NCBI RefSeq assembly: GCF_964355755.1 | Contig: NC_092675.1 | Location: forward strand, 7,350,312-7,414,311 | DNA: 64,000 bases | Source: Antedon mediterranea | Taxonomy: Eukaryota; Echinodermata; Crinoidea; Comatulida; Antedonidae | Direction: 5' to 3' | Shown here: positions 45,299 through 57,975 of the stretch, one piece after another | Position numbering within the stretch: the first letter of the stretch is position 1 | How the letters are laid out: each line of letters opens with the position of its first letter | The notes under the pieces: model-generated | Database searches by the model: none | What the model was told of the DNA's origin: nothing | Seen by the model: the letters and a program-made list of their open reading frames with translations, nothing else | Made by a program: the position numbers and the translations under genes

Positions 45299-45575
45299 AA
45301 AATGATGGAGATTGCATACTGAAAAACCAGATTTTCCAGAAAAATGACATTATGGCCTAATCCAATTTCATTCATTAAATATTCACTATTCAAATCTTTT
45401 AATCTACCCATAATTTATATGGTAAAAGTATTAGCAGAAATTACCATGCCCTACATGCAATTGACATTCTAAAAAGTGTACTCTATTATTATTATAATCT
45501 AGGTACTACTATTATTTCCTTTTTAAAAGTTGTTTTTTATTATATTGAGAATAGAATTGATTAAATTTATTTATT

Positions 45576-45724
45576 GCCATATTTATTCGATTTAAATACA
45601 TCTGGTTTTCTAACAAATAAAGGCTCCGGGGCATTTATATATTACATATGAAGTCCTATGGGGAGAGGCGTTTTTTGGGGTGGCCACTTTTTTAAATCGG
45701 AGCGTTTATTCAAATAAATACGGT
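45576..45724. mobile_element. Short MITE with CCRTATTTATTYGA ends (ABCA intron 3)
   Basis: CCATATTTATTCGA near 45577 is inverted as TCAAATAAATACGG ending at 45722. It contains AAAGGCTCCGGGGCATTTAT and GGAGCGTTTATT. Confidence 0.65.
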
Positions 45725-45867
45725 ATGTGTTTTACACCATATTCTAAGATATGACCAATAAACATGAGCAAATTATTAATAATTGTATAATTTTATTTAG
45801 TTTCAAATAAACCACAGACAATGTCATATTTAAAACAAACGTGTGTGCATTATATTTTATTTTTCAG

Positions 45868-46016
45868 GTTAAATCAAGTTTTGTTTGACATTGAACAAAT
45901 CTTTTCGAATGCAACAGTAATAGAAGAAGGCAGTAAACTGTGGTTGCAAATCTCTGATATCAACAATCGACTAAACCAAGATGGATGGCGAAATATACCG
46001 TCCAACCTGCCACAAG
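45868..46016 (+). CDS. ABCA1-like: ABCA-like, coding exon 4
   Basis: After TTTTTCAG the frame reads LNQVLFDIEQIFSNATVIEE and goes on to NLPQ. Part of ECD1; two N-x-S/T sites are nearby. Ends one base into a codon, donor AAG|GTACCG. Confidence 0.85.
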
Positions 46017-49000
46017 GTACCGTCATATCATTCTCATAATATCTGTCTCATACAGTATTATCTGTATATAATTCTTTACATTAATCCATTCATGAATACG
46101 TACGTTTGCGACGTTTCGGCTTGTTTTCAGCGAATTTTCATCTGTCAATGACTAGGTGTTAGTGGTCACTAGAAGTAGCTTTGCTAGAGTAGTTGTAGAG
46201 CAGCGCCCCTATTAGTAACCTTGGGCGGCGATTTTCCGAAGTTCTTCAGGTAAAATGAGTTGGTCATAGTGTATGTGAGAAAGCGAGAACACACTGTCAT
46301 CCCTATATTGTATTTTTGTTTTTTCTAATCCATAAAGATTCTTTTATTATTCATTTTTGCCATGTGCTTTATTTTTGTAATATTTTTGTGTCATGGTTAA
46401 ATTAAATAAACAAAAGAGCAACTAGCAATAATTAAAAATAAAATCTCCCAAGAATTATAAAAATAGTAGTCTATTTTCATACCATCCAATTTACCATAAG
46501 TTAATGTATCCTTCTTATAATATCTGTCTTATATTATTAATATTATTAATTATATCACAAATAAACAGAAGAGCAGCTAAATAATAATTCCAAATAATAT
46601 CTCCAAAAAATTAAAATTATAAAATATAGTAATCTATTTTTTATATTGTTTATTATAATCTGAAATAGTGATTGTGAATGAAATGATTGTATTATTTAAA
46701 TTACATCAAAGGTTAAGTATATGTAGTATCAGTAGTGAATATATACTTGTGTTTTTTTTTGTACAGTATCCCATTAAACAAGATATTCCAATTAAAAAAC
46801 TGCTGACATTTACAGTACTGTAATTACCTATGTATTATTGCGAAACAAACAATTGTTGAATAATATACGCACTGAGGAATTAGTTTAGATGTGCATTACT
46901 GAATTTACAGTCAATGTTTGCATTTTCTGAATTTGAGAGTCGTCAAGTGATGTATCACTTTTCCTGTATTGTAAGAATATTTCTGAATATAAAATATTAT
47001 TATTACATTTTTAGTATATCACCGGGTGGTTTAGAATTAATGTTCTTTGCCTTTTGTGTTTATATAAATTAATTTGAAATGATAAGATGAGGAAATCTGT
47101 GAGAATAAGAAATGTTGCCCCAACCGAGATTCTAACAGATTTTCTCATCGTATCGTTTCAAATTATTTAATACATTTTCAGTATATCACCGGGCAGTTTA
47201 GAATTTGTTCTGTGCCTGTGGTACAGTATTTAATTTATATAATACCAACTGTATACAGTTAGTATTATGTATATAATCATAGTCAAAAATCATCATCAAA
47301 ACCATACATGGTTAACATTAAACAAACACAATTTTACAATCAATTTGTGAAAAATTATACTGTACAAATTGGATGAATTTCGTCAGATGTTTGCCTTACT
47401 CTGACAAAAGATGAATGTCATCATTATGGGAATACTTTAGGGACCATGTCAAAATTATTCTACAGTTACTGCAGTAAACTATATTTTTTACTTCAATAGT
47501 AATAGTATATGATTATGCTATAGTTTATGAGGTAGTCACTACAATAAACAGTGTATGATACTTGTGTTTATGAAATCTTATATCTAATGCAAACAGGTTA
47601 AAAGTAAACAATAGTTACTGCAGTAAACTGCTTGAGAACGGGTGGTGTAAATGGTTCCTCTGCTTTTTTTTTTTGTGGCTTTTTTAGGATATTTTATGGA
47701 TCATTTTTGTGTGTAAAGCGCTTAGAACCATTGTATTCCTGCAGTAGAATATTTATTATGGTCTCTTAATACATATGGTCCCTTTAATCACAACATACAG
47801 TAAAAATATCATAAAAATATCATACAACCAAGTCTTTTGTTTACACTTAAAATACAATATAAGTAGCCACAAAGTCTACAAATTCAGTTTTTCTGATTTT
47901 CGAGGATAAAACAGTGATTTTTCTAAATTAATCATGTTTGGTTTTTGGCTATCATCCTAGAATCTTCGGTAAAATTTGCCAAGTTTCTGATTTCACAATA
48001 AAATTGATTTCCTGAAGACAGCATAACATTTGAAGCGTTCAACGATTCGCCAAAACGATTGGCATTCATATAGTCTTTGTCTGCCATGGAATGTATTTTA
48101 TAAGTCAACACTTACTTACCAACTTAACAAGATATGACATATACTGCAAGTTGAAATAATAAGTATCATGCATGTTTGTAGACTTGCCCCAAGTCTGTAT
48201 TATCTTTTTTTTTATTTATTTGTTTTTATTTTGACCGCGATTTTTGTCTGAAAATACAGACTTGTGAAACACGTATAGAAATCGATTTGCAGACCGCAAA
48301 TATACGATAAGAATGACGTAGGTTATCATACCGTATTTGGCTATATGGGGCGGGCGGTATGTAAATATGAATTTCGAATCAACCAATGATCATTTTGTTT
48401 CAAAATGAAAGAGATCGAGTACGTAGGCCTACCAGTGCTTAATGTACGATCGAGACTGTTGAAATATAAAATAGTAATGCCAAGTTGTTTTGTTTATTAA
48501 TTGTTTAGTCCTTGGCCTAGGCCTCTTTCGTAGGTCCTACTCAACTCGCACGTATGACCTGCCAAATAAAACGCCAATGAAGTCCGGCAGACAAGAGGGC
48601 TACACCACCACACAGGACAGGACAGGGTCTCGGTGGGAATTAAATCAAAATTATCTCCGCATAATAAATGATCCATTCAATGTTTGATTTGCGGAGAAGC
48701 TAGCCTATCATATATCAAGACGAGTTTTCATGTTTCAAAGATCCCATCAAATGTTTACCAGACTACTAGGCATATAAAATAATTTCTAGCCTTCAGAACT
48801 TTCATAAATGTACCCAAGTACACATTGTCTAAACGTAACATAGCGCATGCGCATCATCTTAGTTGTTGAGTCTTTGAAATTCTGAAATATGAATATTTAC
48901 ACGGTGTACGAGTGAGTAGCCAATCGCATGCAGCTGAAACTAGTCAACCGGATAATCGTATGCACCAAGAATTCTTGGTGTCAAACCACGTGACTTGTGC

Positions 49001-49533
49001 GTGTTTCCCCAGACGGAGTATCCAAAATCAAGTAGTATACGTATGAAACGCCATCTGTGCCAAAATATTTATCTTTTAACTAATATTAAGACAAAACTCC
49101 CTCTGGAACCCAGACTAGCATGTTTGATACATCATGTTCCTTTTCCACAGCGGCAGTTCAAGTTTAGTAAACACCTTTGCAGTAAAATTCTTTTTAGTCA
49201 AATGCAACGCGACTCTACAGCTCACTATATTGGTCGGTCATTAAACACTAACTAAAATTTGAGCCTGCAACTGCAGCCATGTATATGGCCTTGTTTATCT
49301 CACATTAGCTATTATAAAACTACAAACAAATTATTTTTACTGTTTTATTTCATTTATTTTATTAATTTTGCCACACAAATAACAACACAGAGCTTGATTC
49401 TGCCAAGGAGTCCTGCTGTAGAGCTTCTGTTGCCAATAAGGCCTCAACAGTGTGCTATATTACCTGATAATATTGCAGTTTTTCTGTTTAATAAATACAT
49501 AAAGCATTTTTCCTTCTTTTCTATCCATTGCAG
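46017..49533 (+). other. ABCA intron 4 (3.5 kb)
   Basis: No exon recognised. A GAAACGTCG-type stretch is at 46101-46138, and the second MULE-like MITE copy is at 48179-49117. The 103-codon frame at 49259-49570 overlaps exon 5 in another frame and is not a gene. Confidence 0.65.
48179..49117. mobile_element. Non-autonomous DNA transposon, copy 2 (939 bp, 9-bp TSD)
   Basis: Same element as 5799-6762, same orientation, very few differences apart from a roughly 25-bp deletion near 48583. Flanked by GCATGTTTG (48170-48178 and 49118-49126), a target unrelated to that of copy 1. Confidence 0.88.
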
Positions 49534-49655
49534 ACAAATCTTTGGCCGAGTACTTAAAGGACCCAACTGATGTCAAAAACCAACTAATGTCAGATTTGAA
49601 CCTAACACCTGAAGTAGCTGATGCACTGTTAAATTCTCCCATAACACCTCAACAG
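49534..49655 (+). CDS. ABCA1-like: ABCA-like, coding exon 5 (repeat module a, copy 1)
   Basis: Acceptor CCATTGCAG; reads DKSLAEYLKDPTDVKNQLMS and DLNLTPEVADALLNSPITPQ to CAACAG|GTAAGT. 41 codons including the split first codon, phase 0 at the end. Corresponds to exon 8 (shared DPT, LK/VK, N-L/I-S/T-L, LL-N/D-S). Confidence 0.9.
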
Positions 49656-49710
49656 GTAAGTTAATACTATCTTTTAAAGTACTGTATTGATTTAATTAAT
49701 GTAATTTCTT

Positions 49711-49864
49711 AAGCTCTGTCTACAATATCAAACTTTGTGGGACAACAAAATGTGATATGGACACGATAATATCATATCACTACCATATTTGTGCATATCA
49801 CTATCATATCTGGGCACAACACAATTTTTTATCACATCACGTTTGATAGTATAGACAGATACTT
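49711..49864. mobile_element. MITE family A, copy 5 (ABCA intron 5)
   Basis: AAGCTCTGTCTACAATATC at the left; the right end is eroded (GATAGTATAGACAGATACTT). Confidence 0.82.
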
Positions 49865-50056
49865 GACTTTCATGTCTTACCCAATTTATTTCTTAATTTC
49901 CTCGTCAGATAATTAGGACTTGTATAATTCCATTTTAACAACTGACAAATTAATGAATAACAACTTTATTAATTCATTTTTTATTGATGAATATTTAATA
50001 ATTTGGTCTTTTTTAATATTTCGAAATGGACAAGAGTCAGCAACCCAACAAAAGTT

Positions 50057-50702
50057 TTAAAGGCCAGGTGCAGGCAAAAAATTTCTATTGATTATACCAT
50101 GGAGGAAAAAATAATTTATTTTTTCCTCCGTGATTATACATTCCAATAATTTTTGATCTATAGTTTCCCCTATGTTTCATAATTTTTGAGATTTTATTTG
50201 TGTTACACTAGCTTGTTGAAAATAAGCACTTTCTTATCAGTGGGGGGATAGTTCAAATTACACAGTAAAATCTCTATTCTTTTGTACACAAATTTTGTAA
50301 ATAGAGAGGCATTTTAAAAAGCTATGAAAAATAAACAGTGTGGTAAAAAATGTTATCAGATGACTAAATACAGATAATATAACTTGAATATTACATTTCT
50401 GATATTTTTATTCAACTTCAGATTTTTATTTTTATGCTATAGCAAACATTATCCACCGTATATCCACAATCTTTTTTCACCATCTAGAGACTCACCAGAC
50501 ATGTTATTACATTAGGTTAAACTACCTAACTACTGAAAAAAAGTCTTCCTGGTTTTTATGGAAGAATTTTTGCCAAATTTTGTATTTGATCATACTAAGG
50601 GAAATTCATGTTTTTTCGTCTTGATTTCTGTTACAAATATTTGATTTATGTACAATTAACCAAATATTATATTTAAAATTCATGCCTGTAGCTGAGCTTT
50701 AA
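50057..50702. mobile_element. MITE with TTAAAG ends (ABCA intron 5)
   Basis: TTAAAGGCCAGGTGCAGGCA at the left pairs imperfectly with TGCCTGTAGCTGAGCTTTAA at the right (15 of 20). A GGAGGAAAAAATAA/TTATTTTTTCCTCC hairpin lies inside. Confidence 0.6.
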
Positions 50703-50994
50703 TGTATGACTTTTTGACACAACAGCTACAGCTACAACATTAAATAAAAAATTTCTGTTGACGATTTCGAATGCAGACATCTGCATACAATCTTAAAACC
50801 TAAAAGTCACTCCATAATATAACAACCCCTCAATGGAAACTAATTCTTCTGTGTAAGAATTAATTGGGTCGTCCTGAATCTATTGTAAATTTATTCAAAC
50901 TAAAAATAAAACACAAACGTACAATCCTCAAAATTCCTTATTGTGACAACTCGTAAACTATGTTACGATAGTTTCCATAAATATGCCCACACTA

Positions 50995-51133
50995 AAGCTA
51001 TGTCTACACTATCAAACTTTATGTAACAAAAAAAAAATGTGATGTGCCCATATATGGACATGATGATGTCATATCATTACCATATTTGGGCATATCACAC
51101 TTTTTTTGTCAAACTATAGTCCAGACAGAGCTT
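50995..51133. mobile_element. MITE family A, copy 6 (ABCA intron 5)
   Basis: AAGCTATGTCTACACTATC left; CCAGACAGAGCTT right; TTGGGCATATCA core. Confidence 0.85.
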
Positions 51134-51453
51134 AAAGTTGTTTTTTTAAAGAATATTATTATTAATGAAAATTAAATCAGCATAATGTTCAATCTGATTC
51201 TTGTATTAATTAACACATTAATATTTCAAGCTTGATATGCACTGTTATCCACATTGAACGCAAGAAGTTATTAGTCTGGTGTGTAGCTTTACACATAAAT
51301 AATTTATAGAGCTAAAATATTCATTAAATTCAAGGCACATACAATTAGAAATATGATATCAACACAATTCAATTTAGGTTATCTCTATAAAAAGGTTGTG
51401 TATAATAATACATAGGTCTTTGATGTTGCCATTGTTATGTTTTTTATAAGATA

Positions 51454-51610
51454 TACAGTAGAACCTACAATAGACACCTATTCAGTGTATACTTTTGCTT
51501 GAAATGAATAAAGGGAAATATATCTTTTTACAACCTCTATTCTGGAGACACTCCTGTTAAGTGGACACTTTGTTCGGCCTTGAAGGTGTTCACTTAATAG
51601 CAGTTAAAAT
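51454..51610. mobile_element. Possible Tigger/pogo-type MITE fragment (ABCA intron 5)
   Basis: TACAGTAGAACCT followed by GACACCTATTCAGTG and AAGTGGACACTTTG. The terminal style is that of pogo-like elements. Similar GGGACACCTATTCAGTG text occurs at 57877. Confidence 0.4.
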
Positions 51611-52492
51611 AATGTGAAACAGGATGTAACGCAATATGTAAAACAGTTTAAAAATGTGTCTTAATACATGTGATACTGATAAGTTTCACTTTAATTGTTA
51701 TGATTGCTATTAGAAATGTAAAAGTACACTTGAACTGGCATTACCTATCTGGTATCAGGCAAATTCTGTAATCGTGTCACATCTGTATCACATGTGGTGT
51801 CTGTATAATATGTTAAGGTTAACATTCGACTTATGGCCTATGGATACGGATTGCGAGAATTTATTTTTGGACAATTTATAGATACAGTACCGAGAATGAT
51901 GATTTAAATGAAAAAATAAACATACAGTACTATAATATATCAAATTTAGAAATTCAGTTGGAAATTATTAATCTTGTTACAGTTTATCAATAACTTTGAT
52001 TAATGTTTGATATTATTTATTCAGAGATAGCTTATCTTTCTGAATAAATACTTATTTAATACTGACGGCAGTCAAATCCTGTTGGTCTACGTGTATACTC
52101 TGATTTTAGGTACTTTGTGTATATAATGTTATAGGCTATACAAACATTCTTTTACTGCAGTGTCTACTGATAAGTTTGAATAATGATATCAAACATATCC
52201 CCAATAAATGAGACAAGCCATTATACAATTTACTGTATTTACAATTTTATTTATGATTATTGTGAAGAAGGTTAATAGACTGGTCCAATAGTCATATTTC
52301 CACTCATAATAAGATGCTGTAAGGCATTTCATAAGAACAAATAAAGTTTGAAATATAAACCTTTCACACTATTAGCAGAACTCTGCAGCTTACATGCACT
52401 GGGGGAATACTGTACCATGCATGTGTATGTAAACTATGGAATATTGTTAGGCAATGTGATGCGATAATTTTTAGTGTTATGTTTTATAATAG

Positions 52493-53012
52493 GGACTTCA
52501 CAAAAAACAAAGGTTAGGGGACGAAGACAATTATCCTGTGTTCGCTAGAGTGTAAAATCATATACAGTCACCATAACCGTTTTATTAGTTACGCACCCTT
52601 GTTGTGAAAAGACACAGTATATCTCTTCAATCCCTCTACTGTCGCGTGGCGCGAGGCCCTTCTGAATCACTTGGGCTCTGGTGTTAGAGCATAGTCCTTC
52701 CTAACTAGGACCTCGCATTCAAACGCTGCTTTTAACACAGCCATTTTAACCCAATACAAATATTATTTCATTAAAAAATTAAAAGTAGAAGTTGAAATAT
52801 TATTTAGAGTTTTGAAAATTTGAAGTATATTTAAGGTTATATACAGTACATTATTTCTAGTCGTTCTCTGTAAATGGGAAAATGGCAACTTTTCTCAAAA
52901 AGTTAAAATGACAGAATTTCATGCTAAGCTCCGCCAACTTTGTTAAAGCTCGTGCATAAATTATTCATGAGCACCGTCCTATCACTTCCCTTTGTGTTTC
53001 GTAAAGTCCCTA
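52493..53012. mobile_element. MITE with TAGGGACTTCAC ends (520 bp, ABCA intron 5)
   Basis: TAGGGACTTCACAAAAAACA at the left is inverted as TGTGTTTCGTAAAGTCCCTA at the right, with a few mismatches. It contains a tRNA-like stretch (about 52645-52735). Confidence 0.75.
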
Positions 53013-53224
53013 TAGTATCACTCTTGTACTGTTTATACAACATTACCTGGCATGTGTATTTGCCATCTCCTATATGTCAATTGGCATTATCTAGTTTCCT
53101 TTGATTGCATTTGTGATAGGATAGTGGTTTTATATGGTGCTTTTATAATTTAAAAAACAAATTCATTGTACCATAAAGTAAAGTTGTAGTTCAATAAACC
53201 TACACAAACAATTCACAGTAGTTG

Positions 53225-53390
53225 AAGCTCTGTCTACACTTACCAAACTAGTTTGACAAGAAGTGTGATGTGCCCAAATATGGTAGTGGAACATTATGCC
53301 CAAATATGGTAGTGATATAACATTATCATGTCCATATATGGGAACATCACATTTTTTTGTCATATAAAGTTTGATAGTGAGACAGAGCTT
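53225..53390. mobile_element. MITE family A, copy 7 (ABCA intron 5)
   Basis: AAGCTCTGTCTACACTTAC left; GTTTGATAGTGAGACAGAGC right. Confidence 0.85.
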
Positions 53391-53703
53391 TACAATACAA
53401 ATACATATTGATAGAATTAAGACTATTAGAACAGCATACTAGAAGAAAGAGATCAAGAGATGGATACTATTATATTTGATGACATCTGAAACCAAATCTG
53501 GTGGGATTTACCTAGCTACATAGGTCGATTTACTACATTTTAGTGCATTGAGGTGAACAGCGGGGGTGGAATTTAGTGGGAGATGGGTCATAAAGGGCTA
53601 GACTAGATGTACTGTAACCTACACAAGGGGTTCAGTTCTACTAAAATAGTTTTAAAAGACTTTACAATAATATTGTGTGCAACAAACAAATATTTTAATT
53701 GAT

Positions 53704-53830
53704 ATTTTACCTCCGCCGAGGAGGTATGTGTAGTCGATCACGTGAGTTTGTGTGTTTGTTTGTTAGCAGGATTACTCAAAAAATAATTACAAGATATTTA
53801 CCAAAATGAAAATACAGATAGATATGTGGT
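53704..53830. repeat. CCTCCGCCGAGGAGG repeat (ABCA intron 5)
   Basis: TACCTCCGCCGAGGAGGTA (53708-53726) then GTTTGTGTGTTTGTTTGTTA and GATTACTCAAAAA. It resembles a dispersed repeat common in marine animal genomes. The right limit is approximate. Confidence 0.55.
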
Positions 53831-54141
53831 CAAGGATCACTCCATTCAAATGTGGAGGCAATCTGGACCACGGTCTCAATTTTGGACTGCTTTTTAGTAA
53901 AATTTTCAGACCTGCTAGTGTTAAAAGATAGCACAGAATTTTCAAAAGCCGGCATTTGTATTTAAGGATGTCTCATGTTATTATATGTGTTATATATTAC
54001 TATAAACCTTTTCCCTACTCTCTGCTTTTCTCTTCGGCCTAAAAAATATCTAGACCCATCCACAAGGAGACTTGGCTTTATAAACTAAAGATGATGCCTT
54101 GTATGTTTTTTCCATTCTTTTTCCAATTTTTATTTGTGCAG

Positions 54142-54339
54142 ATGATTGATATAATTGGGAGTGGAGAATACAAAACTATAGCATGCAATGCTACTGCTCT
54201 TCAGACTCTTTTGGATATTTCTGATCCTACTCTCCTGGCGGAAACAAAAAATGAACTCTGCGTTCTTACTACCGACGATTGGAATAAACTCGGAGAAGAT
54301 ATTGTTCAAAATCTTGATTGGAGTCAAATTATTGGTGGA
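54142..54339 (+). CDS. ABCA1-like: ABCA-like, coding exon 6 (repeat module b, copy 1)
   Basis: 66 codons, phase 0 at both ends, from TGTGCAG to GGTGGA|GTAAGT. Contains KTIACNATALQTLLDISDPT and NELCVLTTDDW. Same length as exon 9 and similar to it (CN-A/T-TAL, D-I/V-S/T-DP, LC-x-LTD). Confidence 0.92.
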
Positions 54340-54657
54340 GTAAGTATGCATAGTGGCAGCTTATAAATAGAGTATTAAAATATTGACAATAGCCAATGTA
54401 AATAATAGAGGATTAGTTAATAATGAATTGAGATTTAATGTAGTCGTTTATTGGCTTGGTTCCGGTTTCCCTCACAATTTACTCATACAATTAAATCAAC
54501 TTTTTATTTATTCAATACCAGACTAGAGAAAGTAATGGGAATTTCCATTGTTTAAGTTTGACATGTTACAATTCTAATATTGCAAACATTGAATATGTAT
54601 TCTTATATTGTATAATACATTAGAATCCCCAGTAACCTTGCCTTGGACACACTGTTA

Positions 54658-54735
54658 TTTAAGAGTTAACCCCATCCCCATAAAAGAGGTATTTAAGAGT
54701 TAACCCCATCCCCATAAAAGAGGACACTTTTCTGG
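54658..54735. repeat. Two tandem 35-bp units (ABCA intron 6)
   Basis: TTTAAGAGTTAACCCCATCC followed by CCATAAAAGAGG occurs twice in direct succession. Confidence 0.88.
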
Positions 54736-54890
54736 CTCCTGAAGTTCAATCCCTAAATATGGGTACTAGCTACTATATCCATTTTATATATTTTTTAATA
54801 CAAGTACCATTAACACCTTGAAATATAAAGTTTAGAGTTTCACTCTACATAATGGTCAAAATAATGATAACATTCATTGGTTTGTTGCAG

Positions 54891-55002
54891 GCTGGGAATT
54901 TAAGTCCATCTAACTTTGATCCGTCATCATATTCAAGTCTTGATCCTGAACAGTTAGAAAAAATAACCAAACAATTACAGGATGCTGGAGTAACTGACAT
55001 TG
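54891..55002 (+). CDS. ABCA1-like: ABCA-like, coding exon 7 (linker between the two modules)
   Basis: Acceptor TTTGTTGCAG; reads AGNLSPSNFDPSSYSSLDPE, then QLEKITKQLQDAGVTDI. Ser/Pro-rich with a short helix. Ends one base into a Gly codon (ATTG|GTAAAT). Confidence 0.88.
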
Positions 55003-55460
55003 GTAAATATGTGCAGTAGAACTCGTATTGGCACATTCAATACCCAAAATAGCATGTCCCCTGAATAGGAGTTGGCTGTATTGCTTAAATATATATTCCT
55101 TCTAATTTGTGTGAATATTAAGATAGATATTTACAAAAAAATCATTGCTATTAATGTGTATAATTCATTTTATTAAAACTTCACTGTATTTTATTTGGTT
55201 TTTGTAATATTTTAAATTATCAATTTATCAAATTATTATTTTTTTAAATATGTTTTATAGAATTATTTTGAGTAGTCCTTGCAAATTCACACAACCTCTA
55301 TCTCTGTTTTCTAGTTGCCTCTCTAGTTTTAGTAACTATGGATGTTACAGTTCAAACCATTATTTTCAATAATGGTTTGAAATGTTAGAGTGTGATTTTT
55401 TTAGATTTGAAAATAATTACAATGACATGTGTTTTAATATTTAAATCTCTTTGTTTTCAG

Positions 55461-55585
55461 GTGATTTTCCTTTAAGCAGTGTGATCAATGATCCTACAAA
55501 GTTGAAAACATTTTTAGACCAAAACATTTCACTGTCTGAAGGAGCAACCAACACTTTGCTAGATTCAACAACCTCTTTGCAAGAG
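55461..55585 (+). CDS. ABCA1-like: ABCA-like, coding exon 8 (repeat module a, copy 2)
   Basis: Acceptor TTGTTTTCAG; reads GDFPLSSVINDPTKLKTFLD and QNISLSEGATNTLLDS to GAG|GTAAGA. Paralogue of exon 5 with the same phases (starts phase 1, ends phase 0). Confidence 0.9.
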
Positions 55586-56047
55586 GTAAGAGTCACTGAG
55601 AATTGTTTATTCCATCAAAATGATTTTATTAATTTTATTTATTTAAATAACAATAATAACAACAATTCAAAGCATTAAACGAGTCCTTATATATTCATAT
55701 TGTGTGAAATATTTCAATTTATATTTTTGTGGATAGAAATTTTTACTGCAAAAAAGTTTTTTGTCTATATCTCAATTCTGTTGCCTATTTTATTATTCTG
55801 AAATTATTGGTTGTTTTTACATTGTTACTTAAAACATAATAAGTGCATTAGACTTAATAAATGTATTGTTACTTTGTTTATTAATTTTCCACACACAAAA
55901 TATAATAAATGTAAGTCAAAATATAAATTGTACAAAAGTAAAATATAGATGGAAACCAAAATAAGTTTGACAACAAACGTTAGGGTATGATCATCTGTTA
56001 CAATGATAGTTACAAAATAATAATATACTTGTTTTTTTTTTCTCTAG

Positions 56048-56245
56048 TTGCAACTTCTGTCTGAGGGCAGTCTAATGAGGCCTATCGTGTGCAATACAAC
56101 CGCGCTGCGTAATTATGTGGACGTTACTGATCCCGCATCATTGCAGACGCTCAGTGACTCATTGTGTAATTTGACGGACGCTCAGTTAGATGAACTTTCT
56201 CGAGCAGTTAGCGAACAGGTTAATGCAACCACTCTGCTAAAACTT
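56048..56245 (+). CDS. ABCA1-like: ABCA-like, coding exon 9 (repeat module b, copy 2)
   Basis: Acceptor TCTCTAG; 66 codons, LQLLSEGSLMRPIVCNTTAL through DVTDPASLQTLSDSLCNLTD to CTT|GTAAGT. The same length and phases as exon 6, with conserved cysteines and glycosylation sites. Confidence 0.92.
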
Positions 56246-57593
56246 GTAAGTTTAGATTTTTTTCAATGTCTAATTATTTTAAAGAAAAAGCTGAATGCTG
56301 TTGCTGAGCCCATCATACTACAGTATATTTTTAAAATAGACCTATACGATTTTGTGTTTAATGTACTGGCAATCCTGATTAAGATAAATTCTCACTCAAA
56401 TTATAATCTTTATTTTCATGGTACATCCATGGACATATCCTGGTCCAATTACAGTAGTAAGCTTTTATTTCAAGGCTGGTAGACAAAGTAGACGGTAATT
56501 AACAGACTGTGACGTGACGGTGTGTACACATTCCACAACCGTCACGGCCTGATAAATTACCATCTTTTACGATACGATATGATAGTATTTATTGTCATTT
56601 GTTGACAAGGTACAAATGAAATTTGATTTATACTATCCCAAAATGAAAGACAGGGTATATTGCCATCATGTGCAATAAATAAACTACCATAGTCTTTATA
56701 ATTGGGTTCATTTCATCTGACCAAATACTCTACACCCTGATGCAAAGCTACTCCACAATTATTTAATTTATATAAAAATTTATTTCTTTCATTTTATATA
56801 CAAATTATTGACAAAACAGCAAGATAAAAAAACACAAAGATCATTGAGATTCACAAGATAGACATATCCTGTTTGTCTGCATTTCCTAATGTAATCTGTT
56901 GGTTAAATAGTGGCTTAGATAACAATTTAACCAGGAACATAAGATAAACCACAACGCTATTAAACTTGAATTGTAGTTACTTGTGGTTAAATTTTAATGT
57001 GGTACAGTATACTTAAATCTACAGTGCATTTTTTATATTAATGTTTGTTAATAATAACTTTAAGTAGAGTAATTTGATATGTTACTGTTATTTAGAGTGG
57101 GTACCAATGTACAATAGACCTACTGAAGCAGTGCTCAATATGTTGTTCATCTCAATGATATTTTGGCACATATACTTTATATAGTATTAAACTATTCAAA
57201 CTATATAGACCTATCCTCTGTACACTCCAACATCAACAAGGAATCCACAACATTTTTAGGATTCGGCCAAGTAGCCTTTTGGCAATTAATATCTAATTAC
57301 AAAACGCATTATGCAACACTTAACTTTTTTATGGCATACAGAATATGTGTAAAATACAGCGTGTCTACGACATTGAAAGCATAAATTTCAAATTTTCACT
57401 TTGAATACAAAATTTCATTTTCCAATCTATTGGTTTTTTTCTGTAAACATTTTTTCCCTAGAGATAAAGGGTTGGGCCTAAATGTGTTATTCAAATTCAA
57501 AACCATATCTATTTACACATTTCATAGGAAATCATATAATCCACACATATACAGTACATTTCTAATTCTATATCCTTTTACATTTTTTTATAG

Positions 57594-57659
57594 TTTAATG
57601 TTACGGATACCGAATCTGCTCGTCGGCTTATTGATGAACTTACAGACGTCGCAAGAGAG
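57594..57659 (+). CDS. ABCA1-like: ABCA-like, coding exon 10
   Basis: A 22-codon exon after TTTTTTATAG: FNVTDTESARRLIDELTDVA, RE, then GAG|GTTTGT. Phase 0 at both ends. Confidence 0.8.
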
Positions 57660-57693
57660 GTTTGTCAGTTTCAGATTCAGTAAATTGGGCCAT

Positions 57694-57975
57694 TTTAATA
57701 TGATGTATTTTAATGATTAGAACTCCTCCTTTGTGAAACCTCTATTCAGGGCCATTATTCCTGTTAAAACAAGTAATAGTGTAATATATGTTCATACACT
57801 ATGGAAAACCGGGGATATTGTGCAATTTTAATATATGATGTATTTAAATTATTAGTGCATTTACTACAGTAAAACTCCTTTGGGACACCTATTCAGTGCC
57901 ATATTTCTTTTCAAACTAACAAGTAATATTGTAATATATGTTTAAACACTACGGAAAACCGGGGACATCCTGATT
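57694..57975. repeat. Two tandem units of about 140 bp (ABCA intron 10)
   Basis: Both have TGATGTATTT, AACTCCT-TTG, CTATTCAG, AACAAGTAATA, TGTAATATATGTT and GGAAAACCGGGGA in the same order. Confidence 0.8.

Noticed and set aside
49259-49570. 103-codon frame before ABCA exon 5
   Set aside because: It overlaps exon 5 in a different frame and is mostly intron.
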